DNA of 64,000 nt from Tepidicaulis marinus (GTDB taxonomy: Bacteria > Pseudomonadota > Alphaproteobacteria > Parvibaculales > Parvibaculaceae): NCBI RefSeq assembly GCF_000739695.1, contig NZ_BBIO01000004.1:168282-232281 (forward strand). The letters run 5' to 3'. Under the pieces are notes generated by a model. The model saw nothing but the letters and a program-made list of their open reading frames with translations. It made no database searches and had not been told where the DNA came from. Each line of letters starts with the position of its first letter. Position 1 is the stretch's first letter. Positions 46,292 through 54,783 of this stretch are shown in pieces. The position numbers and the translations under genes are program-made.

Positions 46292-48519
46292 TGCGGAAAG
46301 CGTTTCCCGCACGCGGGGGGAAAAATGCGAAGAAGCGGCTGAAAGCCGTCTCGCTCTGGCTGTCGGCAGGGCTCTTCGTGAGCGCTGCGGCCCACGCCGC
46401 GCCGGTCCGGAATACCCCCGCCACACTCGAGGAAACGGGCGAGGTCCTGCTTCAGGCCGATGAACTGATTTACAATCGCGACACCGAAGTCGTGACCGCC
46501 AAAGGCAATGTCGAGATTGTCTACGGCCCCCGCATCCTCTTTGCCGATAAAGTTACTTACGAACAAAAAACCGGTATCGTCACCGCCGAAGGCAATATCC
46601 GCATATTGGAACCCACCGGCGATGTGTTTTTTGCCGACCGAACCCGGCTCTCCGACGAGCTCGGAGAAGGTTTTGCCGAAAGCCTCTCGGTTCTCATGGT
46701 GGACAATACCCGCATCACCGCGGTCGAGGCCAAACGCTCGGGCGGCAACCTGACGACCTTCCACAAGGGTGTCTTCAGCCCTTGCGAGGTTTGCGAGGCG
46801 GAAGGCGCAGAACCGCTATGGCAGATCAAATCCTATAAAGTCATTCACAACCAAAAAGAACAGCAGATCATCTACGAGGATGCGTTCTTCGAGTTCTTCG
46901 GTATCCCGGTCGCTTATGTACCGTTCTTTTCTCACCCCGACCCGACCGTCGAACGCCAGTCCGGCTTTCTTTTTCCCAGCCTCGGCTTTTCCGAAGATTT
47001 CGGCACCGAGGTCGAAATTCCCTATTACTGGGTGATTGCGCCCAATATGGATGCGACACTCGCGCCGCGCTATACGTCCAAGCAAGGTATTCTGTACCAG
47101 GCAGAATTCCGTCACCGCACGAACCGCGGTGAATACGAGTTCGACATTACGGGCACCAAGCCAACGGACCCCGAAGCCGGCACGCCGGCCGATACGGACT
47201 TCCGCGGTAGCTTCTTTTCGGAAGGCAAGTTCAAGCTCGATGAGACCTGGAACTGGGGCTTCAGAACAGAGCTTACAAGCGATGATACTTATCTTCGCCG
47301 CTACGATCTTTCCGATGAAACCGATCTGACGAGCCGTGTTTATGTGCAGGGCATTGACGGACGCAGTGAGTTTCTCGGCGAGAGTTTTTTCTTCCAAGGT
47401 CTGCTATCGAACGATGTCTCCGCCGAAACACCGATCATTGCGCCGTTGGTCAATTACTACTTTGAACCGGAACGTAAAATTCTAGGCGGCCAGCTGACCT
47501 GGGATACGAATATCATGTCCTTGACGCGCGCGCGCGGCACGGACTCGCAGCGTTTTTCCACAACCCTTGGCTGGGAAAGCCGTCATGTCACGAGCACCGG
47601 CGAAATCTTCCGGCCTTTTGTCGATCTGCGCGGTGACGTTTATTATACGGACGACGTTCAAATCACCCCTACCCGCCAAGCGAATAGCGAGACCGTCGTC
47701 CGCGGCCTGCCCACGGCAGGTCTTGAATGGCGCTGGCCTTGGGTGAGAAGTAGCGGTTCCACCCGCCAGGTCGTCGAACCTGTCGTTCAGCTCATCTATG
47801 CGCCGAATGGCGGCAACCCGGACGAGATTCCGAACGAAGACTCACTCAGCTTCGAGTTCGACGCCATCAATCTCTTCGAAAACAACCGCTTCCCAGGTCT
47901 CGACCGGTGGGAGGGCGGCGCGCGCGCCAATGTTGGCCTTAATTTTTCTCTCTACGGCGAGGATGGCGGCGTCTTTGACGCGCTGATCGGCCAAACTCTC
48001 CGCTTCAGGGAAAATACGGAATTCGATGCCAATTCCGGCCTGCGGGAACAAAAATCCGACTATGTCGGCCGGCTGCGCTACCGCCCGTCCGAGAACTTCT
48101 CCCTGGCCCATAGGTTCCGCCTCGATGAGGAAGATTTCTCATTCGCGCGCAATGAGGTCGATCTATTTACGCGACTCGGCCCTTTGTCAGTATCAGGTAC
48201 ATACGCATTCTTCGATGCATCTCAATCGGCGCGGCTAGGCACCCGCGAAGAACTCAGCGCATATGCGAATTACAGACTATCCGATTACTGGTCGCTGCGC
48301 GGCTACACGCGCCGGGACCTGGAGAACCAGCAGACGCTCAACAATCAGCTCGGTCTTTATTATCAGGATGAGTGCTTTGCGCTGGGGCTTGCCTACCAGC
48401 AGGAATTCTTCCGCGACCGCGACATCGAGCCGGATAATTCCATCATGCTTCAACTGACGTTCAAACATTTGGGTACCGCAGGCTTCTCCTCGGGCCTGTC
48501 CTCGTCTTCCGATCAATAA
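46291..48519 (+). CDS. lptD: LPS-assembly outer-membrane protein LptD
   Basis: Outer-membrane barrel that inserts LPS on the cell surface, with LptE. 742 residues: a signal peptide ending AAAHA, an OstA/LptA-like N-domain (ADELIYNRDTEVVTAKGNVEI and similar repeats, about 50-150) and a long beta-barrel region with aromatic strand ends. One cysteine pair (CEVCEAE, near 173-176) and a later C near the end hint at disulfides. The start is GTG 46291, set by GGAGGA 7 bp upstream and a one-base overlap with lptG. LptA and LptE are not in the window. Confidence 0.93.
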   Translation: MRKAFPARGGKNAKKRLKAVSLWLSAGLFVSAAAHAAPVRNTPATLEETGEVLLQADELIYNRDTEVVTAKGNVEIVYGPRILFADKVTYEQKTGIVTAEGNIRILEPTGDVFFADRTRLSDELGEGFAESLSVLMVDNTRITAVEAKRSGGNLTTFHKGVFSPCEVCEAEGAEPLWQIKSYKVIHNQKEQQIIYEDAFFEFFGIPVAYVPFFSHPDPTVERQSGFLFPSLGFSEDFGTEVEIPYYWVIAPNMDATLAPRYTSKQGILYQAEFRHRTNRGEYEFDITGTKPTDPEAGTPADTDFRGSFFSEGKFKLDETWNWGFRTELTSDDTYLRRYDLSDETDLTSRVYVQGIDGRSEFLGESFFFQGLLSNDVSAETPIIAPLVNYYFEPERKILGGQLTWDTNIMSLTRARGTDSQRFSTTLGWESRHVTSTGEIFRPFVDLRGDVYYTDDVQITPTRQANSETVVRGLPTAGLEWRWPWVRSSGSTRQVVEPVVQLIYAPNGGNPDEIPNEDSLSFEFDAINLFENNRFPGLDRWEGGARANVGLNFSLYGEDGGVFDALIGQTLRFRENTEFDANSGLREQKSDYVGRLRYRPSENFSLAHRFRLDEEDFSFARNEVDLFTRLGPLSVSGTYAFFDASQSARLGTREELSAYANYRLSDYWSLRGYTRRDLENQQTLNNQLGLYYQDECFALGLAYQQEFFRDRDIEPDNSIMLQLTFKHLGTAGFSSGLSSSSDQ

Positions 48520-48595
48520 GGGCATTTGAAAGTCCGGCCCGACACGTTATTCTGCCGCCAAACGAATTTTCGGAAAAAGATTTCTTTTGAAAATC

Positions 48596-49918
48596 ATGAA
48601 CTTAGCCAGGTACCGTCCAGTGTCTTTTCCCAGCGCCCGCCGCATATTTCCGCTTAAAGCCGCCTTTTTCTGCGCCGGCCTGACCCTGGCAGGATCTTTT
48701 CTCCTTCCCGCCATCCCCGCCCTTGGCCAGGATGTGCAGGGGATTGCCGCCGTCGTGAACGACCGCGTCGTCTCGCGCTACGATGTCGAGCAGCGCATGA
48801 AGCTGGTGCTGTCCACCTCAAGCCTGCCCGCCACGCCGGAAAATATCGAACGGGTACGCTCGCAAGTATTGCGCGGCCTGATCGACGAGAAGCTTCAAGT
48901 AGCCGAAGCCCGCCGGCTGGAACTTGAGGTGAGCGAGGAGGAAGTCGATGAAGCGCTGGAGCGCGTCGCTTCCCGCTCGAACCGGAGTAAGGAAGAAATC
49001 ACCGAATTTCTGAAAGCCAACGACATCGACATCGAAACCCTGCGCTCGCAAATCTATGCCGATATCGCCTGGAACAAGGTAATCAGCAACCGCTTCGCGC
49101 CCCTGGTCACGATCGGGGATCAGGAAGTGGATGAGAAGATGCGCCAGATCGAGCAGGAAGCCAATCAGGTGCAATATCATGTTGCCGAGATTTATCTCGG
49201 TTTCGAGAACGCGGCCCAAGAACGGGAAATGCAAAACGGCGCGCGCCGCCTCGTCGAGCAAATGCGCCAGGGCGTTCCCTTTCCCGCCGTGGCCGCGCAG
49301 TTCAGCCAGTCGGCAACGGCGGCCGCAGGCGGTGACATCGGCTGGCTTGCCGCCAGTCAGCTTCCCTCGCCGATTGCAGATGAAATCGTGAAAATGTCGC
49401 CGGGAGAAATTTCCGACCCGATCAAAACATTGAACGGTTTCTACATCGTCCAGCTTATCAACAAGCAGCAGGGCAACGGCCCCAACCCGCTGCGCAACCG
49501 TTTCGAAGTCATTCGCGTGCTCTTTCCGGTTGCGCCGGACGCACCCGCCCCGGCTGTGCAAGCGCGCCGGGCGCAGGCCGACGAACTCATTTCCAATTTC
49601 CGCACCTGTCCCCGCGTTAGCGAGCAAGCGGCTGCCTATCCGGGTGCCCAGGCGTCCCAGCCGACGGAAGTCGAGGCCGGGCAGATTCAGGAACCCTTGC
49701 GCGGCCTCCTGCAGGCCCGCGAAGCCGGTGAAATCGCTCCGCCTCAGCGCACGCCGCAAGGGATCGAAGTCTTCATCGTCTGCAATCGCTGGGACGATCA
49801 AGGCGCGCAGATCACCCGGGACAACATAGAAAACAACCTCTTCAATCAGCGTCTTTCCATGATGGCCCGGCGCCATTTGCGCGATCTTCGCCGCGACGCC
49901 ATTGTGGAGATGCGCTAG
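48596..49918 (+). CDS. surA: periplasmic chaperone / peptidyl-prolyl isomerase SurA-like
   Basis: 440 residues. A long N-terminal signal (about 1-45, ending AIPALGQ) leads into the SurA N-domain: GIAAVVNDRVVSRYDVEQRMKLVL and LRGLIDEKLQVAEARRLELEV. A parvulin-type PPIase domain follows (about 195-300, with YHVAEIYL, FAAVAAQFSQS-like and GDIGWL motifs). Only one rotamase domain is evident, as is usual in alphaproteobacteria. A TTG at 48587 is an alternative start. It sits between lptD, a client of SurA, and pdxA. Confidence 0.9.
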   Translation: MNLARYRPVSFPSARRIFPLKAAFFCAGLTLAGSFLLPAIPALGQDVQGIAAVVNDRVVSRYDVEQRMKLVLSTSSLPATPENIERVRSQVLRGLIDEKLQVAEARRLELEVSEEEVDEALERVASRSNRSKEEITEFLKANDIDIETLRSQIYADIAWNKVISNRFAPLVTIGDQEVDEKMRQIEQEANQVQYHVAEIYLGFENAAQEREMQNGARRLVEQMRQGVPFPAVAAQFSQSATAAAGGDIGWLAASQLPSPIADEIVKMSPGEISDPIKTLNGFYIVQLINKQQGNGPNPLRNRFEVIRVLFPVAPDAPAPAVQARRAQADELISNFRTCPRVSEQAAAYPGAQASQPTEVEAGQIQEPLRGLLQAREAGEIAPPQRTPQGIEVFIVCNRWDDQGAQITRDNIENNLFNQRLSMMARRHLRDLRRDAIVEMR

Positions 49919-49927
49919 TTTAGGCGC

Positions 49928-50923
49928 ATGTTGCCCCTTGCCCTCACCATGGGAGACCCGGCCGGGATCGGCGGGGAACTCACGCTAAAAAGCTGGCTTG
50001 CCCGTAAAAGCGCGGCGCTTCCGGTATTTTTCGCGCTGGACGATCCGGCACGTCTTGCAGCGCTCGGCGCACAGCTCGGCCTCGATGTGCCGGTAAAGGA
50101 GATCGCCGCGCCCGAGGAAGCGGCCAGCATATTCGGCACGGCCCTGCCCGTCATTCCCGTTCAGCTCAGCGCACCGCCGCAGCCGGGCACGCCCGACCCG
50201 GCAAACGCGCCGGGCACGATCGGCGCGATCGAAGAAGCTGCCGCCCTCGCCATGGCCGGGCGGGCAGGCGCCGTCGTCACCAATCCCATTCATAAAGGCG
50301 TGCTCTATGCGGCAGGCTTCAAGCATCCGGGCCATACGGAGTTTCTGGCGGCGTTGACCGGCGGCACGCCCGTTATGATGCTCGCCTCCCCGCTTCTGAA
50401 AGTCGTGCCGCTGACGATCCATATCGCGCTGGCCGCCGTGCCGGCCGCGCTCAGCCGCGGGCTGATCGAAGAAAAGGCACGGATCGTCCACCGGGCGCTT
50501 CAGCAGAGTTTCGGCCTGGCCGCGCCGCGCCTTGCCGCAGCTGGGCTCAACCCCCATGCCGGTGAAGGCGGCAGCATGGGCACGGAAGAAGAAGAGATCA
50601 TTCAGCCTGCGCTTGAAACCTTGCGAGGGGAAGGGATCGACATTAAAGGCCCGCTTTCCGCCGACACGATGTTTCATGCGAAAGCCCGCGAGACATACGA
50701 CGCCGCGCTCTGCATGTATCACGACCAGGCCCTCATCCCGATCAAGACGCTGGATTTCGACCGGGGCGTCAATGTGACGCTCGGCCTGCCCATCATCCGC
50801 ACCTCGCCCGACCATGGCACCGCGTTCGACATTGCCGGCAAAGGCGTTGCCAATCCCGCCAGCCTGATCGAAGCACTGCGTCTGGCCGGTGAAATGGCCG
50901 CGCGGCGGAGCGGGCCCAAATGA
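49928..50923 (+). CDS. pdxA: 4-hydroxythreonine-4-phosphate dehydrogenase
   Basis: Oxidises 4-phosphohydroxy-threonine in pyridoxal phosphate synthesis. 331 residues. [15 protein letters not shown] starts the fold. Metal-binding histidines lie in GHTEFLA, in NPHAGEGG and in [20 protein letters not shown] and [18 protein letters not shown] are family marks. It lies 9 bp after surA and its stop overlaps the rsmA start by 4 bp (ATGA), the conserved surA-pdxA-rsmA order. Confidence 0.96.
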   Translation: MLPLALTMGDPAGIGGELTLKSWLARKSAALPVFFALDDPARLAALGAQLGLDVPVKEIAAPEEAASIFGTALPVIPVQLSAPPQPGTPDPANAPGTIGAIEEAAALAMAGRAGAVVTNPIHKGVLYAAGFKHPGHTEFLAALTGGTPVMMLASPLLKVVPLTIHIALAAVPAALSRGLIEEKARIVHRALQQSFGLAAPRLAAAGLNPHAGEGGSMGTEEEEIIQPALETLRGEGIDIKGPLSADTMFHAKARETYDAALCMYHDQALIPIKTLDFDRGVNVTLGLPIIRTSPDHGTAFDIAGKGVANPASLIEALRLAGEMAARRSGPK

Positions 50924-51768
50924 CGCCGGACGATCTGCCGCCCCTGCGCGAGGTAATCGCCGCCCATGAACTGCGCGCCAAAAAATCGCTCGGGCAAAAC
51001 TTCCTGCTCGATCTCAACCTGACGGGCCGTATCGCCCGCGCGGCAGGCTCGCTAGAGGATCACACGATCATCGAAGTCGGCCCCGGCCCCGGCGGGCTGA
51101 CGCGGGCCCTGCTGGCGGAGGGCGCAAAAAAAGTCATCGCCATCGAGCGGGACGATCGCTGCCTTGCAGCGCTTGCCGAGATCACCGCCGCCTATCCCGG
51201 CCGGCTGGAGGTCATCGACGCGGACGCGCTGAAAACCGATATGGCGGCCCTTGCCGGCGGTCCGGTGCGGATCGTCGCCAACCTGCCTTACAATATCGCG
51301 ACGGTGCTCCTTGTCGGCTGGCTGCAAACGGAGCCCTGGCCGCCCTGGTATGACAGCTTGACGCTGATGTTCCAGAAGGAAGTGGCGGACCGCATCATCG
51401 CCGAGCCCGGCTCGAAATCCTATGGCCGCCTTGCGGTGCTGGCTCAGTGGCGCACCAAGGCGCAAAAGGCCTTTGACGTTGACCGGGCCGCTTTCACGCC
51501 GCCGCCCAAAGTCACCTCCTCCGTCGTGCATCTTCTGCCCCGCCCCGCGCCGCTCGCCCCGGCGGACCCCAAAGCGCTGGAAAAGGTGGTGGCGGCCGCC
51601 TTCGGCCAGCGGCGCAAAATGATCCGCGCCAGCCTGAAAACCTTGGGCCTCGATACGCCCGCGCTGATCGAGGCGGCGGGCCTGCGCCCGGAAGAGCGGG
51701 CCGAGCGGCTTTCCATCGAGGAATTTTGCGCCCTTGCCCGCGCTTATGAGGCGATGAAAACCGCCTGA
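50920..51768 (+). CDS. rsmA: 16S rRNA dimethyladenosine transferase RsmA (KsgA)
   Basis: Dimethylates two adjacent adenines in helix 45 of 16S rRNA. 282 residues. The SAM-binding start [11 protein letters not shown] precedes motif [15 protein letters not shown]; motif IV is [10 protein letters not shown]. The C-terminal half has [11 protein letters not shown]. It overlaps pdxA by 4 bp. It ends the operon; no terminator is seen before the dehydrogenase gene. Confidence 0.97.
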   Translation: MTPDDLPPLREVIAAHELRAKKSLGQNFLLDLNLTGRIARAAGSLEDHTIIEVGPGPGGLTRALLAEGAKKVIAIERDDRCLAALAEITAAYPGRLEVIDADALKTDMAALAGGPVRIVANLPYNIATVLLVGWLQTEPWPPWYDSLTLMFQKEVADRIIAEPGSKSYGRLAVLAQWRTKAQKAFDVDRAAFTPPPKVTSSVVHLLPRPAPLAPADPKALEKVVAAAFGQRRKMIRASLKTLGLDTPALIEAAGLRPEERAERLSIEEFCALARAYEAMKTA

Positions 51769-51812
51769 GCGCCGTCTGAGCGCCATGGGGTACTCCCCCT
51801 GCCCGAAGCGGG

Positions 51813-51837
51813 CATTGCCCCAGGGGCCGCGGCAATG
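51813..51837. promoter_or_regulatory. inverted repeat upstream of alcohol dehydrogenase gene
   Basis: CATTGCC (51813-51819) and GGCAATG (51831-51837) form a 7-bp perfect dyad with an 11-bp GC-rich centre, about 80 bp before the dehydrogenase start. It could be a repressor operator or a simple hairpin; there is no T tract, so it is not a terminator. Confidence 0.4.
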
Positions 51838-51914
51838 TATTCACTCTTTAAACCACCGGCCCGCCAGGACCGGCAACAAACAGCCCACAACACGGCGCAG
51901 GAGGCGTATCCCGG

Positions 51915-52964
51915 ATGAAATCGCAAGCAATCGTCGAATATGGTCAACCCCTTCAGGAAGTCACCGCCGATATGCCCGAGCCGAAAGGCGGCGAGGTGTT
52001 GGTGAAAGTCAGCCATTGCGGTGTCTGCCATTCGGACGTGCACCTGCATGACGGCTATTTCGATCTCGGCGGCGGCAACAAGCTCGATGTGCGCGGCGGA
52101 CGCCAGCTGCCCTTCACGCTCGGCCATGAAATCGAAGGCGAAGTCGTCGCCGTCGGCCCGGACGCCAAGGGCGTTCAGGTGGGCGACCAGCGCGTCGTTT
52201 ATCCCTGGATCGGCTGCGGCGAATGCCCGACCTGCAAGCGCGATGAAGAACAGCTTTGCAACAAGCCGCGCCAGCTCGGCATTCAGGTAGCCGGCGGCTA
52301 CGCCACCCATGTCATGGTGCCGGATGCGAAATACCTGCTCGATTATAGCGGCGTTAAAGAAGGCCTTGCCGCCACCTATATGTGCTCGGGCCTCACCGCT
52401 TATTCGGCGATGAAAAAGCTCGGCGACATTTCCCCGGAAGAACGGGTGATGGTGGTCGGTCTCGGCGGCGTCGGCATGATGGGTCTGCAATTTGCCAAAG
52501 CCATGTTCGACAATGCCCCGCTCGGCGCGGATGTGGACGATCAAAAGCTGCAAGCGGCCATGGGCGCGGGTGCGCACCAGACCTATAATCCCAAAGACGC
52601 CGACGCGATCAAAAAGGTACTCGCCGACACGAATGGCGGCGTGCCCGCCGCGGTCGATTTCGTGGGCTCGGAAGCCTCGCTCAAATTCGCCTCCTCCATC
52701 GTGCGCAAAGGCGGTAAGGTAATCGTGGTCGGCCTTTTCGGCGGCGGCTTTGCCATGCCCATCCCGATGTTCCCGATGCGCGCCATTTCCATCGGCGGCG
52801 CCTATGTGGGCTCGCTCGGTGAAACCCACGAGATGATGGCGCTGGTGAAGGCCGGCAAGATCGACCCCATCCCGGTCGAAGAGCGCCCGCTCGATCAGGC
52901 CTCGAAATCGCTGGACGATCTGCGTGAGGGCAAAATCATGGGCCGCGTGGTGCTGAAACCTTAA
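51915..52964 (+). CDS. zinc-dependent alcohol dehydrogenase (MDR superfamily)
   Basis: 349 residues. The catalytic zinc ligands are C35 (HCGVCHSDVH) and H71-E72 (GHEIEG), with a third cysteine in MCSGLTAYSA. The structural zinc is held by C101, C104, C107 and C115 (GCGECPTCKRDEEQLC). The NAD(P) motif GLGGVGMMG lies near 178-186. It resembles alcohol or formaldehyde-type dehydrogenases; the substrate is not certain. AGGAGG lies about 10 bp before ATG 51915. A strong terminator follows. Confidence 0.92.
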   Translation: MKSQAIVEYGQPLQEVTADMPEPKGGEVLVKVSHCGVCHSDVHLHDGYFDLGGGNKLDVRGGRQLPFTLGHEIEGEVVAVGPDAKGVQVGDQRVVYPWIGCGECPTCKRDEEQLCNKPRQLGIQVAGGYATHVMVPDAKYLLDYSGVKEGLAATYMCSGLTAYSAMKKLGDISPEERVMVVGLGGVGMMGLQFAKAMFDNAPLGADVDDQKLQAAMGAGAHQTYNPKDADAIKKVLADTNGGVPAAVDFVGSEASLKFASSIVRKGGKVIVVGLFGGGFAMPIPMFPMRAISIGGAYVGSLGETHEMMALVKAGKIDPIPVEERPLDQASKSLDDLREGKIMGRVVLKP

Positions 52965-52990
52965 GGGCGGCGCACACCGGATACAGAATC

Positions 52991-53017
52991 AAAGGGAGCC
53001 TTCGGGCTCCCTTTTTC
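52991..53017 (+). terminator. intrinsic terminator after the alcohol dehydrogenase gene
   Basis: A perfect 10-bp stem (52991-53000 with 53005-53014) with a TTCG tetraloop, followed by TTC. It lies 26 bp after the stop codon and just before the transposon insertion. Confidence 0.88.
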
Positions 53018-53048
53018 GTTTGCCGATGTTCTTTATGCCGAGAGGCTG

Positions 53049-53068
53049 CATGGACCCCGGCATAAAGC
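53049..53068 (-). repeat. left half of a dispersed repeat split by the transposon, with target duplication
   Basis: CATGGACCCCG followed by GCATAAAGC (53060-53068). The same GCATAAAGC stands at 55556-55564 on the far side, followed by CGGGGTGACA. Joining the two halves with one GCATAAAGC rebuilds a whole repeat that differs by one base from the reverse complement of the copy at 24825-24852. The duplicated part is 8 or 9 bp (the edge base is ambiguous), and 8 bp is the known value for IS1595 elements. Confidence 0.85.
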
Positions 53069-53092
53069 GGGGCTTATATACTTGACGTACCA
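53069..53092 (+). repeat. left terminal inverted repeat of the transposon
   Basis: Reads GGGGCTT then ATATACTTGACGTACCA. The last 17 bases are identical to the inverted right end at 55532-55548. The TTGACG inside it serves as the -35 box of the transposase promoter. Confidence 0.9.
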
Positions 53093-53110
53093 TCCTTGGT
53101 TTCCTATATT
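53082..53110 (+). promoter_or_regulatory. transposase promoter built into the left inverted repeat
   Basis: TTGACG (53082-53087), a 17-bp spacer and TATATT (53105-53110): a near-consensus sigma-70 promoter. The -35 box is inside the inverted repeat. The transposase ATG is about 20 bp downstream, with AAGGAG 8 bp before it. Confidence 0.75.
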
Positions 53111-53129
53111 TGGATCAAGGAGATACGCC

Positions 53130-54083
53130 ATGTTCGATCTGACTAACGAAATCTACCAAGACGCCGACAAAGCCCGCGAGCATCTGGAGTCCATCCACTG
53201 GCCGGAAGGTCCGGTTTGCCCCCATTGCGGCAACTGCGATCAGGACCGCATTACCAAGCTGGAAGGCAAGTCAACGCGCCCCGGCGTCCACAAGTGCAAG
53301 GAATGCCGCAAGCCCTTCACTGTCACGGTCGGCACTGTCTTTGAGCATTCCAAAATCCCGCTGAACAAGTGGGTTCTGGCAACGCACCTCATGGCGTCCT
53401 CCAAAAAGGGCATGAGCGCCCACCAGCTTCACCGTATGCTTGGCGTCACCTACAAGACCGCTTGGTTCATGGCTCACCGTATCCGCGAGGCCATGAAGCC
53501 CGCGCCCAAGCCTTCCGGCTCGATGGGCGGCGAAGGCAAATACGTTGAAGCCGATGAAACCTTTATCGGCGGCAAAGAGAAGAACAAGCACAAGAGCAAA
53601 CGCGCCAAGCGCCGTGGCGGCGCCTGGGGCAAGGAAACCGTGTTCTCCCTCGTTGAGCGCGGCGGTCATGTCCGCTCGCGCCACGTTGTCAGCGTCACGG
53701 CCCAAACCCTGCGCCCAGTCATCAAGGCTCAGGTGGATGCCGCTACCTTTCTGGTGACGGACGATGCAGGCCAGTACCGCCACATGAAAGAGGATTTCCC
53801 CGGCCATGAGGTTATCAACCACTCGGCTCAGGAATATGTGCGCGGCAACACCCACACCAACACGATTGAGGGCTATTTCTCCATCCTCAAACGCGGCGTG
53901 ACCGGCACCTACCACCACGTTTCCCAGCAGCATCTCAAACGCTATCTGGCCGAATTCGATTTCCGCTACAACGAGCGCGAGGCCCTTGGGGTCAACGACA
54001 CCATGCGCGCCCAAAACCTGCTTGCTGGGGCCCGTGGCAAGCGTCTCACCTATCGGCGGACTAGTGAAGCCGCGAACGCTTAG
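53130..54083 (+). CDS. IS1595-family (ISXO2-like) transposase
   Basis: 317 residues. An N-terminal zinc ribbon has CPHC at 30-33 and CKEC at 56-59, then a helix-turn-helix-like region (SAHQLHRMLGVTYKTAWFMAHRIREAM). The DDE-type catalytic domain has D142 in EADETFIGG, D211 in VTDDAGQY and the third acidic site E247 in NTHTNTIEGYFS. All are typical of the IS1595/ISXO2 group, related to IS1. AAGGAG 8 bp upstream sets ATG 53130. The gene is intact, with no frameshift, so the element may still be active. Confidence 0.93.
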   Translation: MFDLTNEIYQDADKAREHLESIHWPEGPVCPHCGNCDQDRITKLEGKSTRPGVHKCKECRKPFTVTVGTVFEHSKIPLNKWVLATHLMASSKKGMSAHQLHRMLGVTYKTAWFMAHRIREAMKPAPKPSGSMGGEGKYVEADETFIGGKEKNKHKSKRAKRRGGAWGKETVFSLVERGGHVRSRHVVSVTAQTLRPVIKAQVDAATFLVTDDAGQYRHMKEDFPGHEVINHSAQEYVRGNTHTNTIEGYFSILKRGVTGTYHHVSQQHLKRYLAEFDFRYNEREALGVNDTMRAQNLLAGARGKRLTYRRTSEAANA

Positions 54084-54182
54084 GCAGAGGGCGCGTCACT
54101 TCAAAAAGTGGCGCGACAGGCAGAAATGACTCCGTCCACGGGTCGGCCTATAGTGAAACGACAGATTCGGATGGAGAAAAGC

Positions 54183-54386
54183 ATGGCCAGTCAAAAAGAC
54201 GAAATCAGCGTCGTAATTGATGCGTTGGGCGCGGTTCGGATGATCAGAAACCATTACGCAAGCAGCGCCGAAGCAGCAACGCGGATATCGGACATTTGCG
54301 ATATGCTCGAAACTGGGGATACCGACCAAACTCCGCGAGGGATTAGAACAACCGTCGCAAAAGCCATTAGAGAAAGCTACCTCTAG
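54183..54386 (+). CDS. small hypothetical protein (67 aa), transposon passenger
   Basis: No family recognised. A mixed helical protein: MASQKDEISVVIDALGAVRMIRNHY opens it and it ends VAKAIRESYL; no cysteine cluster or membrane segment. GGAG 6 bp before ATG 54183 is a good ribosome site. It starts about 100 bp after the transposase stop, so it may be read from the same promoter. Its stop codon TAG shares the palindrome CTAG with the stop of the opposed ORF. Confidence 0.55.
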   Translation: MASQKDEISVVIDALGAVRMIRNHYASSAEAATRISDICDMLETGDTDQTPRGIRTTVAKAIRESYL

Positions 54387-54583
54387 CGCCCTTCAATTAT
54401 CGCTCGCACAGGGCCAACGGGCGGACGAGCCAATTTCACCCTAGAATCTATCGCATCAATAGCGATGCCATCATTCTCATCAAGGACAATATCGTTATCC
54501 AACACGAGAATGACCTTTCCGGGCGGATGGGCGTATGTGAGGGCAGAGCTGTGAATGGGGCTAAGGTCCAGTAGTCTTTTCAT
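54383..54583 (-). CDS. small hypothetical protein (66 aa), transposon passenger
   Basis: Not recognised. KVILVLDNDIVLDENDGIAIDAIDSRVKLARPP has a beta-rich, acidic look. The start ATG 54583 lies only a few bases past a strong minus-strand terminator and has no ribosome site, so expression would need read-through. Its stop overlaps that of the 67-residue gene by 4 bp (CTAG), tail to tail. It may be a chance frame. Confidence 0.35.
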   Translation of the reverse strand: MKRLLDLSPIHSSALTYAHPPGKVILVLDNDIVLDENDGIAIDAIDSRVKLARPPVGPVRAIIEGR

Positions 54584-54586
54584 GCA

Positions 54587-54616
54587 TCAAAAAAAGCCCG
54601 CTCATTCGGCGGGCTT
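54587..54616 (-). terminator. minus-strand intrinsic terminator of the 48-aa gene
   Basis: On the minus strand an 8-bp stem (54616-54609 with 54601-54594) with a 7-base loop is followed by a T7 tract. The stop codon of the 48-residue gene (54604-54602) lies in the loop, so translation and termination overlap. Confidence 0.85.
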
Positions 54617-54748
54617 CCTCTTAGGTTTGCGTTTGGTTGAGTCTTTCTTCTCCCCCTCTTTCGGTTGAGGGGGAGTGTTCAGCATTCGGCGGAGAACTTC
54701 GTCTCCTTTTTCTGTTTCGGTTTCATTTTCTTTCTTAGTCTTTGGCAT
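54602..54748 (-). CDS. 48-residue basic protein, divergent from the HEPN-like gene
   Basis: Read directly from the minus strand: ATG 54748 to TGA 54602. The protein is lysine- and glutamate-rich, starts MPKTKKENETETEKGDE, has a central VLRRMLNTPPQP and ends KRKPKRKPAE. The VLRRML-TPP core recalls small uncharacterised bacterial proteins, but I cannot name a family. Its stop lies in the loop of its own terminator. The start is 35 bp from the divergent HEPN-like gene, so the two promoters overlap. A DNA- or RNA-binding or antitoxin-like role is possible but unproven. Confidence 0.6.
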   Translation of the reverse strand: MPKTKKENETETEKGDEVLRRMLNTPPQPKEGEKKDSTKRKPKRKPAE

Positions 54749-54783
54749 CGGTGTTCCAAGCATAATCATTGAGGCTTTTGCGC

